Made by a program: the position numbers and the translations under genes
Shown here: positions 53,570 through 63,564 of the stretch, piece by piece
Position numbering within the stretch: the stretch's first letter is position 1
Layout of the letters: each line of letters starts with the position of its first letter
NCBI GenBank assembly: GCA_002717655.1
Contig: PBAY01000039.1
Span: forward strand, 1 to 64,000
DNA: 64,000 nucleotides
Direction of reading: 5' to 3'
Origin: Phycisphaerae bacterium
GTDB taxonomy: Bacteria; Planctomycetota; Phycisphaerae; Phycisphaerales; SM1A02
Notes under the pieces: generated by a model
The model's input: only the letters and a program-made list of their open reading frames with translations
The model's database searches: none
Told to the model about the DNA's origin: nothing

Positions 53570-56140
53570 ATGAAGACTTGCATGCGTTACGCTTTGCATG
53601 TGGTTAATCCTCCTGAACAAGATTCCTCCAAAGGGATGCCAGAAGACGAATTCGGTGCGGACGATTTTGAGACGCTCGATTCGAGTATTCATAACATCTC
53701 CCCGGGAGGTCCTGATTCTGATCTTCCGGAGACCATCGATCCTCGCAAGGTTTCCGCAAATGCTTCCAATGCGGAAACAGAAGATCCACCAGCAGGTGAG
53801 ACGTTTGAAATCGATTCTGCTTATCACGCTCCGGGCATGCCGGCAAGAATCGCAGGCTTCCTGATCAAGGGTGTCATCGGGTCAGGTGGAATGGGTACGG
53901 TCTATCTGGCACGCCAGGATCATCCAAGGAGAACTGTCGCGGTCAAGGTCATCAATCCTGGTGTGACGAATCCCCGCGCGCTCAAGCGATTTGATTTTGA
54001 AGCGCAGATGCTGGCTCGACTTCATCATCCAGGCATTGCACAGATCTATGAAGCGGGCACATGGGATGAAGGAAGTGGTGGTGTTCCCTACTTCGCGATG
54101 GAATATGTTTCCGGTGCCCGGATGATCACAGACTATGTCAATGATCGAAAAGTTGACACTCGCAAGGCATTGGAACTGATCCTTCAGGCATGCGAAGCAG
54201 TTGGACATGGTCATACCAAGGGAGTCATCCATCGGGATCTCAAGCCCGGCAACATCCTTGTCACCAGCGATGGTCAGGTGAAGATCATTGACTTTGGTGT
54301 AGCTCGCAGTACTGATTCGGATGCAGCTGCCACGATGGCAACGGGTGTGCATGACATCGTCGGAACACTTCAGTACATGGCACCCGAGCAATGCAGTGGT
54401 GATGTTCATGACCTTGACTCCGCTGCTGATGTTTATGCGCTTGGCGTGACCGCCTATGAGCTTCTCTGCGGGAAACTGCCGTACGAGGTTTCAGGCATGG
54501 GTCTGGCTTCTGCAATCAAGACAATTACCGAAGAACATCCACCAGAACTTGGTGTCGTTGACTCTTCTCTTCGTGGCGAAGTATCAATGATCATCGCAAA
54601 GGCGATGTCCAAGGAGCGTGAAGATCGATATCGAACTGCATCCGAGTTCGGTGACGATCTACGCCGACACTTGTCTGGTGACGCGATTCTCGCCTGTCCA
54701 CCAACGGTGATGACAACGCTTCGCCGTGTGATCCGGAGAAATCGTGGCACGGTCATCGCACTTGGTCTGATCGTGCTTCTTCTGTCAGCTTCAGCTGTTG
54801 CCGGTGTCTTTGCACTGGTAAGCCGGAACCAGGCGCTGGAGGCGACGAACACGGCGCTTGCAGAACAAGCTGAGAAACATGCCATGGTCGGCGATCTCAT
54901 CTCGTTCTTCATGAAGGACACCTTTGATGCGATTGTTCCACTTGCCAATAGTCAGGAGGCCAGAGAATCGGTCGTCAACATCTCCCTTCAGTATCTCAAC
55001 AGACTTCGAGAACAGGCTGAAGGAGATCCGTCTCTTCAGAGAATGCTTGCTGAAGGACTGCAGCAGGCCGGGATGAATCAATGGAGCCTTCGATCGGGAA
55101 ACCGAGGTGATATCGAGGATGCCATCGCAAAGTGGGAGGAGTCGATTCAGATCGCCGACAACGTCTATGCAGGGGATGTGACTGACTTGAAATCACTCAT
55201 CCTCTGTATTCGTGGTCGTTCACTGCTTGTGGATGCATACAGAAGAATAGGCCTTGATGAAAAACGTCGTTCCAGACTTTCAGAAGCGGAGACACTTGCG
55301 GATCAACTACCAAATCCGATGGGTGAACAGGAGCAGGCACTGCTTTTGATGGGTGTATTGCTGGATCGCAGTCGACTTGTTCCGAATGAAGGTAATCCTG
55401 AAGAATCCCCACCATTCGCCAGAATGCTGGAGCTGATTGATTCCTTGAACAACGCATATCCTGACAACGAGTGGATTCATCGTGAATCAACTCTGGTATG
55501 GAATCGACTTTCATATGCCTGGGCACAACAAGGCGAGTTTGAACGTGCCCGTGAATGGGCGGTTCGTTCACTTGAAAGTCGTCAGCAGATCCGCAGGGTT
55601 CATGGAGATACCAATACCGCTCGTCGAGATATCGTCACAGTCCATCGCATGATTGCCGATCAGGACATGGCCAGAGGTGAATACGATGGTGCCATTGATC
55701 GATATCGAACCCAGGCGATCCCGTTGATGCGAGAACTTGTTGCCGACAGTCCTGATGACATCCGATCACGTGATGATCTTGCAAAGGGACTGCTCGAGTA
55801 TGGCCGATGTCTCTTGATAGCTGGCTCTGGCAAGGACGCAGTCACACCACTGACCGAAGCTCGGATTGGTTGGGCAGAAGCCGCGCAACGTTCTGGTGGA
55901 GATGGAAGGTCTGATCAGAAGAACACTCGACATCTTCTTCAGACGGAACTCGCGTTAACGGAAGCCTATCTGGCTGCAGGTGATACTGCAGCTGCCAAGA
56001 CAGCCGTCGATCGTGCACGGGAGGCAGTGGAATCCGCACGCTCCCGATGGCCCGATTCCGAACAGCTCAGAAGCTTTGAACAGGAAGCTCAGGATCTTCG
56101 TGCAAGATGTCTCGAATCTCTGGGAACATTGAAGAACTGA
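53570..56140 (+). CDS. Transmembrane Ser/Thr protein kinase with TPR-like C-terminus
   Basis: 856 residues. A variable acidic N-terminus (~1-95) precedes a Hanks-type kinase domain (~98-365): GSGGMGTVYLA, VAVKVI, HRDLKPGNILV, IDFGVA, GTLQYMAPEQ. A membrane helix (~395-420, GTVIALGLIVLLLSASAVAGVFA) separates it from a long helical, TPR-like periplasmic domain (~430-850). This plan is common for planctomycete kinases. It lies on the plus strand between two FG-GAP genes on minus. The ATG at 53570 is the first in frame; 53582 is an alternative. Convergent with the next gene, 6 bp apart. Confidence 0.93.
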   Translation: MKTCMRYALHVVNPPEQDSSKGMPEDEFGADDFETLDSSIHNISPGGPDSDLPETIDPRKVSANASNAETEDPPAGETFEIDSAYHAPGMPARIAGFLIKGVIGSGGMGTVYLARQDHPRRTVAVKVINPGVTNPRALKRFDFEAQMLARLHHPGIAQIYEAGTWDEGSGGVPYFAMEYVSGARMITDYVNDRKVDTRKALELILQACEAVGHGHTKGVIHRDLKPGNILVTSDGQVKIIDFGVARSTDSDAAATMATGVHDIVGTLQYMAPEQCSGDVHDLDSAADVYALGVTAYELLCGKLPYEVSGMGLASAIKTITEEHPPELGVVDSSLRGEVSMIIAKAMSKEREDRYRTASEFGDDLRRHLSGDAILACPPTVMTTLRRVIRRNRGTVIALGLIVLLLSASAVAGVFALVSRNQALEATNTALAEQAEKHAMVGDLISFFMKDTFDAIVPLANSQEARESVVNISLQYLNRLREQAEGDPSLQRMLAEGLQQAGMNQWSLRSGNRGDIEDAIAKWEESIQIADNVYAGDVTDLKSLILCIRGRSLLVDAYRRIGLDEKRRSRLSEAETLADQLPNPMGEQEQALLLMGVLLDRSRLVPNEGNPEESPPFARMLELIDSLNNAYPDNEWIHRESTLVWNRLSYAWAQQGEFERAREWAVRSLESRQQIRRVHGDTNTARRDIVTVHRMIADQDMARGEYDGAIDRYRTQAIPLMRELVADSPDDIRSRDDLAKGLLEYGRCLLIAGSGKDAVTPLTEARIGWAEAAQRSGGDGRSDQKNTRHLLQTELALTEAYLAAGDTAAAKTAVDRAREAVESARSRWPDSEQLRSFEQEAQDLRARCLESLGTLKN

Positions 56141-56151
56141 TTTCAATCAGT
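56136..56151. terminator. Hairpin containing both stop codons at the kinase / FG-GAP junction
   Basis: ACTGATT and AATCAGT form a perfect 7-bp inverted repeat around TC. The kinase stop (56138-56140) is in the left arm and the FG-GAP stop (56147-56149, minus) in the right arm. The loop is very short, so a 6-bp stem with a 4-nt loop is more realistic. Confidence 0.35.
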
Positions 56152-59100
56152 CTTTGCCACAGGTTCCCCAATTCCCGATGACTTCAAGCAGATCTGAGAT
56201 ATCGACATCACCATCATCATCAAAGTCGCCGTTGCACGAAGTCGTACAGGTATTGAATTCTCCAAGAACAACCAGAAGGTCCTCAACATCGACGACACCG
56301 TTGGCATCAGCATCACCAATGCAATCAGCAGAAGATTCAAGCTCTCGCAGGGACACAATTGGACTGGTTCCACTTCGCATGAATGAATTTCCATCACCGA
56401 TTGTCACCAGTTCAGCGACGCCACTTCCGCTGATGTCTCCTGAGTCAACCAGTACGACATCTTCACCTTCGGCAACATCAATTGATGCAAAGGTGAGACT
56501 GCCATCATTCTGAAGAACTCTTACGACTGGTTCTACCAGCCCAAAAAAACTTTCCTCCATCACGATGATTGCCAGATCGAGATTGCCGTCTTGATCAAAA
56601 TCGACCGAGGTGATTCCACTTGGCTCATCTCCCAACGGAATCTGTGAAGGATTGAGGAAGTCGCCGGTCCCAGCAGGTTCCTGAAGCAGGATCGCCACCG
56701 TTCCATTGACGGTACTCGTCACGGCAATATCGGTCAGACCATCACCGTCATAATCCCCGAGTGCGATTCCTCCTGGATCGGCGCCGACGATGTATTCATC
56801 GATGGTCAACCCAAATCCAGTTGTTGCTCCAGTTCGTTTGGCTACATCCGTCTTGCCATCGGAATTTCGTCCTACGAATACAAAGTCCTTTTGATCTTCC
56901 TCTTCACTGGGATCGACACCCAGAGGTGTTCCAGATGTATCCGCACCACCTCCATTGTTCATGCCTGCTCCACGCAGCGCAGCGGTGCCGAGATAGATGG
57001 CCCAGTATCCATTTCCATCACCATCAGTATCCTCCAGACCGACAACCAGGTCATCAACATCATCGAGATTCATGTTGATTCCGGCAAGACATGTAGGAGG
57101 TGCACCGACATCAAGACTTGGTGTCAGAAGTACGAATCCATTAGTGACATCGTTGTCATCGTTGTAGTAGATGTCGACGCTCTGCCCGAGATTGTTGGCT
57201 ACTGCAAGATCGGTTCTACCATCATCATCAAAATCACCACTGGTGATATCGACTGGCTGATCACCTGTATTCAGAACAACCTGCTGTGCAATACCACCAG
57301 CACCATCATTCTCGAAGATGTACAACTGGCCGGGAGTTCCGGCGAATGTGACACAGATTTCCTCCGCGCCATCATCCGTTAGATCAACGACCTCGAGTGC
57401 CGTCGGTTCTCCTTCGACAAGAACGGAGTTGGGGTCCCCAAAGTCCAGAAGACCTGCAAGTGAAACAACCTCGATGGCCATTTCCCATTCACCTTCATCA
57501 TCCCAGCAGGAGGAGCAATCTCCACCATCACATCCAAGTGATTCACAGTTGAGATAGATATCCGCTCCGTTATAAGAGAAGGAACCGTCGTCACAGAAAC
57601 CATCACCGATCCAATTTGCAGGGCAGCAGTTTCCGAAACAGTCTTCGATCTCTCCGACGCCACAGGCGCCGCCATTTGAACGACTGCTCGGATCGCCATA
57701 GGACACCTGGAAGGCAAGTCCATTTTCAAGACCTGGAAGCACCAATGCGGCCACGTCTACGGAAGTGGGTGTGACACCAGAAGAGATGAGCACGATTCTC
57801 GTACCTTCGACAAGATCCTCGGGATTGATTCCGGTACCAAGTTCGACCCGCATGCTCCCGTTGATGACAGGAGCCTGAACAGAAGTCGTGATCTTCGCCC
57901 CAGTCGAGCCGTCAATCGTGAATGAAGTACCCGAGTCTTCAGTCAGATTGAGAAAGTTGATGACTTCCAGGGATCCCTGATTGCCAATATTGAGTTGGCC
58001 ATAACCATCAGGAAGTCCGATCGACATGTTTTCCTGAACCTGAAGTGTTCCAGATTCAAGTGTGACAGAAGCACTCTTGACTTCGGTTACACCGGCAATA
58101 TTGACGGACTCCGTCACACTCCGAGTCTCATTCATCAACCCGAAGGTGATCTGATCGAGTTCAACCTGAATGGAACCTGTCCACTGGGCGATATCGAACG
58201 GAACCGTATAGGGGTCAGCCAACCAGAGTGAGAAAATAGCTCGTCCAATACCACCTGTACCACCCGTCCAGGCGTTGTCACTTCCCATCGATCCGGATTC
58301 AAAATCCTGATAAGCAGTTGCCTGGATCAGTTCCCAATCGAGAACATGAGGCACATGAAGTGGTGTGTCACTTACGTTGAATCCCGGCGCTCCAGCAATC
58401 AGACTCATGCCATCCAGATCAACTGATGTTCCAGCCGACATCTCCACGAGTGGAAGATTGCTGATCAGTGTCATGTCATTTCGCCAATCGAATCCATCAA
58501 AGAAGAATGGAAGTACAGCTCCTGCATTGGTGTCTGCATAGTCCATTCCAGGAACACCGATTACAGCAACCGCTGATGACTCGTCAATTGCGACATCGTA
58601 TCCCGCATAATCACTGTTCCCGGGATCCGAACTACCAAGTACGGTTGAAAAAGACCAGTTAAGAATTCCATCTCCTGTCAGATCTTCACCCTTGTAGATC
58701 ACGGCGCCGCCACACTGATACTTCAAACCATCGCTCAATGGCATGCCTGCAATGAGGAATGATCCATCCAGATCGATGTTGGAAGCACAGTAGTTTCCAG
58801 TCAGGCTCGCGATATCTGAATATGGAATCAGATTGGTGTAGTTTCCATACACCCAGAATCCACCGAGTTCGTTTGCCTCATAGAGTGAGATCGATCCATA
58901 CCCGCTGCTGTCGGCCTGCCATGGATTGCCTATTGCAAGTCTCAGTGCATTGGCCGCCGTTACATTCAGATCGACCGCTTCACCAAAGCGGCTGGTTGTT
59001 GTTCCACTCCACTGTGGATCGGTGATCGTCAGGATCAGATCCGCCTGATCAGAGACATCATTCCACTTGAAAACCTGAACCGTACCCGCCTGGTTGTAGA

Positions 59101-60865
59101 GCCCGGGCGCTCCGACCATGAAATAGGTCTGGCCAAAGGCTGTTGCTACTGCAACATCAGTTCCGAATTGCGCGTTTGCATCATCATCAACAAGGGTGTC
59201 CGCCATCAGCCAGCTACTCCCTGATTTCTGCATGATGATGGCTCTACCCAGATCGGCTGCGTAGCCCGGTGCTCCAATGATCGCCAGATCACCATCAATC
59301 GCGACTGCCTTGCCAAAGTATTCATACTCGCCTCTGGTTGGCAGTGCGACATCCTTTGATGAAAGGGCAATCCAATCGTCATCAGCTGATGCACGAGTCA
59401 GGAAGGTGACTGAACCCTCCGGTACACCCATATCATTTTCAGCATACGGATCCCCAATGATCGCAATGTTGTTGTCATGTGCCACATCACGGCCAAAGGA
59501 AGCCATGTCACCGTTGTCGGTTGGATTTTCCACCAACTGCCTGGCGGTCAGACAGGTTCTTACTGTTCGGATGTCATGTTGCCAGTTGTCATCGTCCCAC
59601 GACATCTGCCGATAGGTAAAGGCTGCGCCGGTGTTGATGCCGTAAGGGGTGTTGTAGCGAAGGACTCCGACTCCAACACCATGAGGGCCGACGGCTACAT
59701 CATCCGCGTAGCGATCACCTGCCTGTACATCAAGTCCAAACAGGTTGTGTTCAAGTGACCAGAAGTCACTGGTTGGAGCGTATCTGAAGATCTTGGCTGA
59801 TCCTGAACCATTGCCAGCAGGGTTGTCACCAGGTATGCCCACGATGATCAGATCATCATGGATGTCGAGTGACTCACCAAATCGACTGTTGGAACCGGTC
59901 AGATCATCATCCAGACGAGCTGCAACCGACCAGCTCGTATCTCGATTCTGCTCGAAGACGACAACACCTCCATGATCTTCACTACCAGCTTCAGGCCAAG
60001 GGGCGCCGACAACCGCAGTCGTGTTGTCAATGGCGACCGCTGCCCCGAAACGTGCGTTTGAATCATCCAGATCCGAAGGTGGCATCAGGTAGCTGTCAAA
60101 TACGTAGGAACCATCACCAATTTGTTCATAGATCGCCGCGTATCCGTCATTTCCAGGCGCGCCGATGACAAGCAGATCCCCATCTCGATCAACCGCTTCG
60201 GACCATCGGTCACCGATTGCACGGCGAGGCTCGATCCCACCGCGTGCAACAACGACTGTTTCATGTGCTGCTGTGGTAATTTCATAGAGATTGAGATATC
60301 CAGTGTTGCTGTTCTCACCTGGTTCACCGATGGCGATATGAGTTCCGGTGATATCAACCGAGTAACCAAACTGACTGGAATCTGTTCCATCAGCAAAGGT
60401 GAAGATGTGTGACCAGGAAACTCCATCATGTTCAAAGAGATAGGCACGTCCAGCATTGCTGCCTTCCAGAGAGCATGATGGTGCACCGACGATGGCATAG
60501 GAGCCATCGACATCCACAGCTTGCCCGAATCCGGAACCAGCTGTGAGGTCCGTCACAGGAACAAGGGCACCAAGATCCACTGCGTTCACATAGGCCAGTG
60601 AGGTCTCATTCCAGGTCAAGGCCCAGGCTGTACCTGAATTCGTGGTGGCGCCATCCGCTCCCGGCTCTCCGATCAGGAACCAGTCTCCACTCATGGCGAC
60701 GGCATCGCCAAGATCGTCCCCAGCATCCCCATCAGTATTGAAATACAGCGGTGCCCAATCAGATCCCTGTCCAGAAGGAATCACACCTTCCAGATCCGCA
60801 TGGGCCTCTGGCAGCAAGCAGATCATTCCAACAATTAGTACAAGAGCAGTTCGCATGAAACTCAT
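56147..60865 (-). CDS. Giant FG-GAP propeller protein with LNR-like module and dockerin-like C-terminus (paralogue B)
   Basis: 1572 residues. Signal peptide ending near AHA (MSFMRTALVLIVGMICLLPE). FG-GAP repeats (FGYSVDITGTHIAIGEPG, FGTDVAVATAFGQTYFMVGAPG) fill the N-terminal half; VCBS-type Ca loops (DFDDDGRTDLAVANN, DYDGDGLTDIAVTS) and a dockerin-like end (DADANGVVDVEDLLVVLGEF..DFDDDGDVDISDLL) follow. It shares long blocks with the gene at 48942 (e.g. FENDGAGGIAQQV, TPLGVDPSEEEDQKD). Unlike that one it contains a cysteine-rich insertion (~1065-1125) resembling a Notch LNR module. GGGGAGAGG precedes the ATG. Probable cell-surface or secreted protein. Confidence 0.88.
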   Translation of the reverse strand: MSFMRTALVLIVGMICLLPEAHADLEGVIPSGQGSDWAPLYFNTDGDAGDDLGDAVAMSGDWFLIGEPGADGATTNSGTAWALTWNETSLAYVNAVDLGALVPVTDLTAGSGFGQAVDVDGSYAIVGAPSCSLEGSNAGRAYLFEHDGVSWSHIFTFADGTDSSQFGYSVDITGTHIAIGEPGENSNTGYLNLYEITTAAHETVVVARGGIEPRRAIGDRWSEAVDRDGDLLVIGAPGNDGYAAIYEQIGDGSYVFDSYLMPPSDLDDSNARFGAAVAIDNTTAVVGAPWPEAGSEDHGGVVVFEQNRDTSWSVAARLDDDLTGSNSRFGESLDIHDDLIIVGIPGDNPAGNGSGSAKIFRYAPTSDFWSLEHNLFGLDVQAGDRYADDVAVGPHGVGVGVLRYNTPYGINTGAAFTYRQMSWDDDNWQHDIRTVRTCLTARQLVENPTDNGDMASFGRDVAHDNNIAIIGDPYAENDMGVPEGSVTFLTRASADDDWIALSSKDVALPTRGEYEYFGKAVAIDGDLAIIGAPGYAADLGRAIIMQKSGSSWLMADTLVDDDANAQFGTDVAVATAFGQTYFMVGAPGLYNQAGTVQVFKWNDVSDQADLILTITDPQWSGTTTSRFGEAVDLNVTAANALRLAIGNPWQADSSGYGSISLYEANELGGFWVYGNYTNLIPYSDIASLTGNYCASNIDLDGSFLIAGMPLSDGLKYQCGGAVIYKGEDLTGDGILNWSFSTVLGSSDPGNSDYAGYDVAIDESSAVAVIGVPGMDYADTNAGAVLPFFFDGFDWRNDMTLISNLPLVEMSAGTSVDLDGMSLIAGAPGFNVSDTPLHVPHVLDWELIQATAYQDFESGSMGSDNAWTGGTGGIGRAIFSLWLADPYTVPFDIAQWTGSIQVELDQITFGLMNETRSVTESVNIAGVTEVKSASVTLESGTLQVQENMSIGLPDGYGQLNIGNQGSLEVINFLNLTEDSGTSFTIDGSTGAKITTSVQAPVINGSMRVELGTGINPEDLVEGTRIVLISSGVTPTSVDVAALVLPGLENGLAFQVSYGDPSSRSNGGACGVGEIEDCFGNCCPANWIGDGFCDDGSFSYNGADIYLNCESLGCDGGDCSSCWDDEGEWEMAIEVVSLAGLLDFGDPNSVLVEGEPTALEVVDLTDDGAEEICVTFAGTPGQLYIFENDGAGGIAQQVVLNTGDQPVDITSGDFDDDGRTDLAVANNLGQSVDIYYNDDNDVTNGFVLLTPSLDVGAPPTCLAGINMNLDDVDDLVVGLEDTDGDGNGYWAIYLGTAALRGAGMNNGGGADTSGTPLGVDPSEEEDQKDFVFVGRNSDGKTDVAKRTGATTGFGLTIDEYIVGADPGGIALGDYDGDGLTDIAVTSTVNGTVAILLQEPAGTGDFLNPSQIPLGDEPSGITSVDFDQDGNLDLAIIVMEESFFGLVEPVVRVLQNDGSLTFASIDVAEGEDVVLVDSGDISGSGVAELVTIGDGNSFMRSGTSPIVSLRELESSADCIGDADANGVVDVEDLLVVLGEFNTCTTSCNGDFDDDGDVDISDLLEVIGNWGTCGKD

Positions 60866-60901
60866 GAGTTACACCTCTCCCCGAAAGATTTGGATCTATC
60901 C

Positions 60902-60929
60902 ATTATCCAATCCTTGGGATTCAACTCAA
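60902..60929 (-). promoter_or_regulatory. Candidate promoter of the FG-GAP paralogue B gene
   Basis: On minus, TTGAGT (60929-60924) and GATAAT (60907-60902) are separated by 16 nt; the leader would be about 30 nt and holds the ribosome binding site. Confidence 0.45.
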
Positions 60930-61012
60930 GAACGAACAGTCTGAATCGGGTTTGAGAGACTTCCCGAGCCGATGAGGAACCCCTTATCTTGGATTTTTGG
61001 CCTATCAAGGCT

Positions 61013-61030
61013 GATTTCCCTTCGGGAATC
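61013..61030 (+). other. Hairpin in the leader of resB
   Basis: GATTTCCC and GGGAATC form a stem with one bulged T around a TTC loop, in the gap between the FG-GAP gene and resB. It could be an mRNA leader structure. Confidence 0.25.
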
Positions 61031-61128
61031 TTCGATCTTGATCACGCAAAAGCAGTCCTGCTGACCTACCATTTCATCCCTGGTGATGACCCCTCCCTCA
61101 TGGGTTCAAATCAAGCTTGGAGACAGCG

Positions 61129-63564
61129 GTGACCTCTCAGAGGACCAGTTCAGAACCAAATCAGAGAGTTGATGCCGGAACTCGTCGCAACCCACTCCAG
61201 TGGCTGCTTGACCTCTTCAGTAATGTGAAGTTCGGGATCTTCCTCCTGCTCCTGCTGTTCGTCTATTCAGGAATTGGCTCAGCAGGCCTGCCTCTCCAGT
61301 TCGCAATCTGGGAACCAGGTGCCTGGACCGCGGTACGCACCTGGCGCATCTTTGAAATGACGGAGTATGAATGGTTCAACTGGTGGCCCTTCATCGTTCT
61401 CAATGCACTGACCTGTCTCGCCATCATCGTGACGACGCTCAGGAAGATCCCGTTCTCAGTACTCAATCTTGGAGTCTGGATGGTCCATACCGGGCTGATC
61501 ATCATGGCACTTGGCTGTGTCTTCTACTTCGCCACCAAGATTGAAGGAGATGTTCCACTCGCTCGAGGTCGTGTGTTGATTCAGGCACCGGGCATTGAAC
61601 CGATTTCAATGCGAACCCGTCCCGGAAGTTCGATCGAGGTCACGACACCATCAGGTCCATATCGATTTCAGATCATCGGAACCGATCCCAATTGGGAACT
61701 GCTGAGCGGTGAGGATGTTGGCAAGAAGGCCTATGCGGTCAAATTGATGATCCAGACTCCTCGTGAACAGTTCATACGCCAGGTCCTCGCCGGCTATCCG
61801 GAATACACCGAGGACATGGTTCAGAGCAATGATCCACAACAACCATGGGCCCGCTCCATCAAGCAGAATGGAACAGCGCTTGTAGATGAGACGCTTGAGG
61901 TCACCTTGCAGCCCGAAATCCAGAACCGGTTCTGGGTCATGAATTCCGCCGCGATCTATGTACGCGAAGTGATGCCCGGTCCTAATGGACGGACGGTTCC
62001 ATTGACACGATGGATCGAACGTCCGATTGAAGGCCTGCCGCGTTATCGGGAATACATCCAGTTCAAGGAGGATGTCTGGCTTCCGGAGGGGAATGATGCG
62101 GTTGATACGGGATCCCTGCTCCTGGAGATCCCATCAGTTGATGAGAAGGATCCGATCCGCAGTATGGATCTGCAAGTCACTTCCTATCTTCCGTATGCCG
62201 GACTGGAGTCCCGTGACACCCCTGGCGGCACGGTTCTGAATCCCGTGGCGAATCTTTCTCTTGATACTTCCAATGGTCGAAGTGTGAAACATCGGATGTT
62301 CGCCTTTGATGAGAATCCCACGAGTCCGGATCCGACACTCATGCGTTTCATCTGGGTCGGTGAAGAAGACGAGATGGATGCCTTGTTGAATCCGGAAGGA
62401 CCTCGGCTTCAGTTTGGCGTTCCTGCTGCTGATGTGATGGTGGAAGTCCCGATCACGGGTTATGTGGAACTTGATCCCGACACGCCATGGACGGCGATTG
62501 AAGGAACCGATTATTCGTTCAGGGTTCGACGCGTTGACAACGACATCCAGATCCGTGGCCGGTCGCTGGACATGGCGCGTGTCGAACTTCGCAACAGTAA
62601 TCGTTCCTGGCTTCGCTGGGCCTTCGACAACCCGTCTATGAATGGAGACTTCGAGCTTGATGGCCCGACCGATCATCAGGTCGCCGCGGATCGAGTCGTC
62701 GATGAGTCCATCAACACGACGTATCTGGCGCCGGTGGGACCTCCAGCTCCCGTGACATTGGTAGCCGGGCCTGGTGAATCACAGCTTCGCCTGGTTTCAA
62801 CCCTGTCTCCCGGTCCTCCTCAGGTCAGTGACGTGACTGTGGGTGAGCCTTTGGAACTGGGACCGGATGTTGCCATGACGGTGGGGACGTATGACTCACG
62901 GATGCAGATGGAGCAACGACCGCGAGTAGTCGCCACGCGTGCACGACAGCCCCGGGCTGGTGGCCAGCTTTCGATGATCAAGGTTCGCATGCCTGGTGAG
63001 GCAGGACAGTCCAGTCGATCAGCCTGGCTTTCCTATCATCATTATCCATTCGAGAATGATCTCGATCTGCTTCATCGATTCCGTTATCAACCGACGCTCA
63101 TGACCCTCCCTGACGGGCGCATGATCGAATTGCTCTATTCCAGAAGGTCGGCACCGCTTCCATCCAACGTCGAGCTGACAGGATTCGATGTTCAATCCCA
63201 TGTGGGTGGATTCACTGGCGAAGTGTCGAGTGTCCTGAACTGGATCAGCAACATCCGATTCGAGGATGAATCCGGAGAGCAGTTGGCTGCGGTCAGTGTC
63301 AATGACCCCAAGGAACGACATGGATACTGGTATTTCCAGGCGCAGTGGGATCCACCTGAACAAGCCACTGGCGCAGGGCAGATGGGTTCACCTGGGTTGA
63401 ACTATACGATTCTCGGTGTGGGTAATCGCAATGGAGTCTGGACCATGCTCTTCGGGAGCGTGCTGTCGGTCATTGGCATGCTCTATGCCTTCTATGTGAA
63501 ACCCATGATTCGAAGACGTCAGACCATGGCGGTGTATGAATCGATGGGAGGAGCATCCTCATGA
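61129..63564 (+). CDS. ResB-like cytochrome c maturation protein
   Basis: 811 residues. Membrane helices near ~38-60, ~85-105 and ~115-140 (NVKFGIFLLLLLFVYSGIG; WMVHTGLIIMALGCVFYFA), a large extracytoplasmic domain, then a C-terminal helix (GVWTMLFGSVLSVIGMLYAFYV). Matches the ResB/Ccs1 family, which with CcsA delivers and attaches haem to apocytochrome c. It is longer than usual (450-600). The start is the GTG at 61129, with GGAG 6 nt before; the TTG at 61117 is less likely. The next gene overlaps by 4 bp. Confidence 0.85.
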   Translation: MTSQRTSSEPNQRVDAGTRRNPLQWLLDLFSNVKFGIFLLLLLFVYSGIGSAGLPLQFAIWEPGAWTAVRTWRIFEMTEYEWFNWWPFIVLNALTCLAIIVTTLRKIPFSVLNLGVWMVHTGLIIMALGCVFYFATKIEGDVPLARGRVLIQAPGIEPISMRTRPGSSIEVTTPSGPYRFQIIGTDPNWELLSGEDVGKKAYAVKLMIQTPREQFIRQVLAGYPEYTEDMVQSNDPQQPWARSIKQNGTALVDETLEVTLQPEIQNRFWVMNSAAIYVREVMPGPNGRTVPLTRWIERPIEGLPRYREYIQFKEDVWLPEGNDAVDTGSLLLEIPSVDEKDPIRSMDLQVTSYLPYAGLESRDTPGGTVLNPVANLSLDTSNGRSVKHRMFAFDENPTSPDPTLMRFIWVGEEDEMDALLNPEGPRLQFGVPAADVMVEVPITGYVELDPDTPWTAIEGTDYSFRVRRVDNDIQIRGRSLDMARVELRNSNRSWLRWAFDNPSMNGDFELDGPTDHQVAADRVVDESINTTYLAPVGPPAPVTLVAGPGESQLRLVSTLSPGPPQVSDVTVGEPLELGPDVAMTVGTYDSRMQMEQRPRVVATRARQPRAGGQLSMIKVRMPGEAGQSSRSAWLSYHHYPFENDLDLLHRFRYQPTLMTLPDGRMIELLYSRRSAPLPSNVELTGFDVQSHVGGFTGEVSSVLNWISNIRFEDESGEQLAAVSVNDPKERHGYWYFQAQWDPPEQATGAGQMGSPGLNYTILGVGNRNGVWTMLFGSVLSVIGMLYAFYVKPMIRRRQTMAVYESMGGASS

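Noticed and set aside
53382-53573. 63-codon plus-strand frame overlapping the kinase start by ATGA
   Set aside because: The overlap suggests coupling, but the predicted peptide is low in structure, has no recognisable domain and no ribosome binding site, and the region is the divergent gap between the kinase and an FG-GAP gene.
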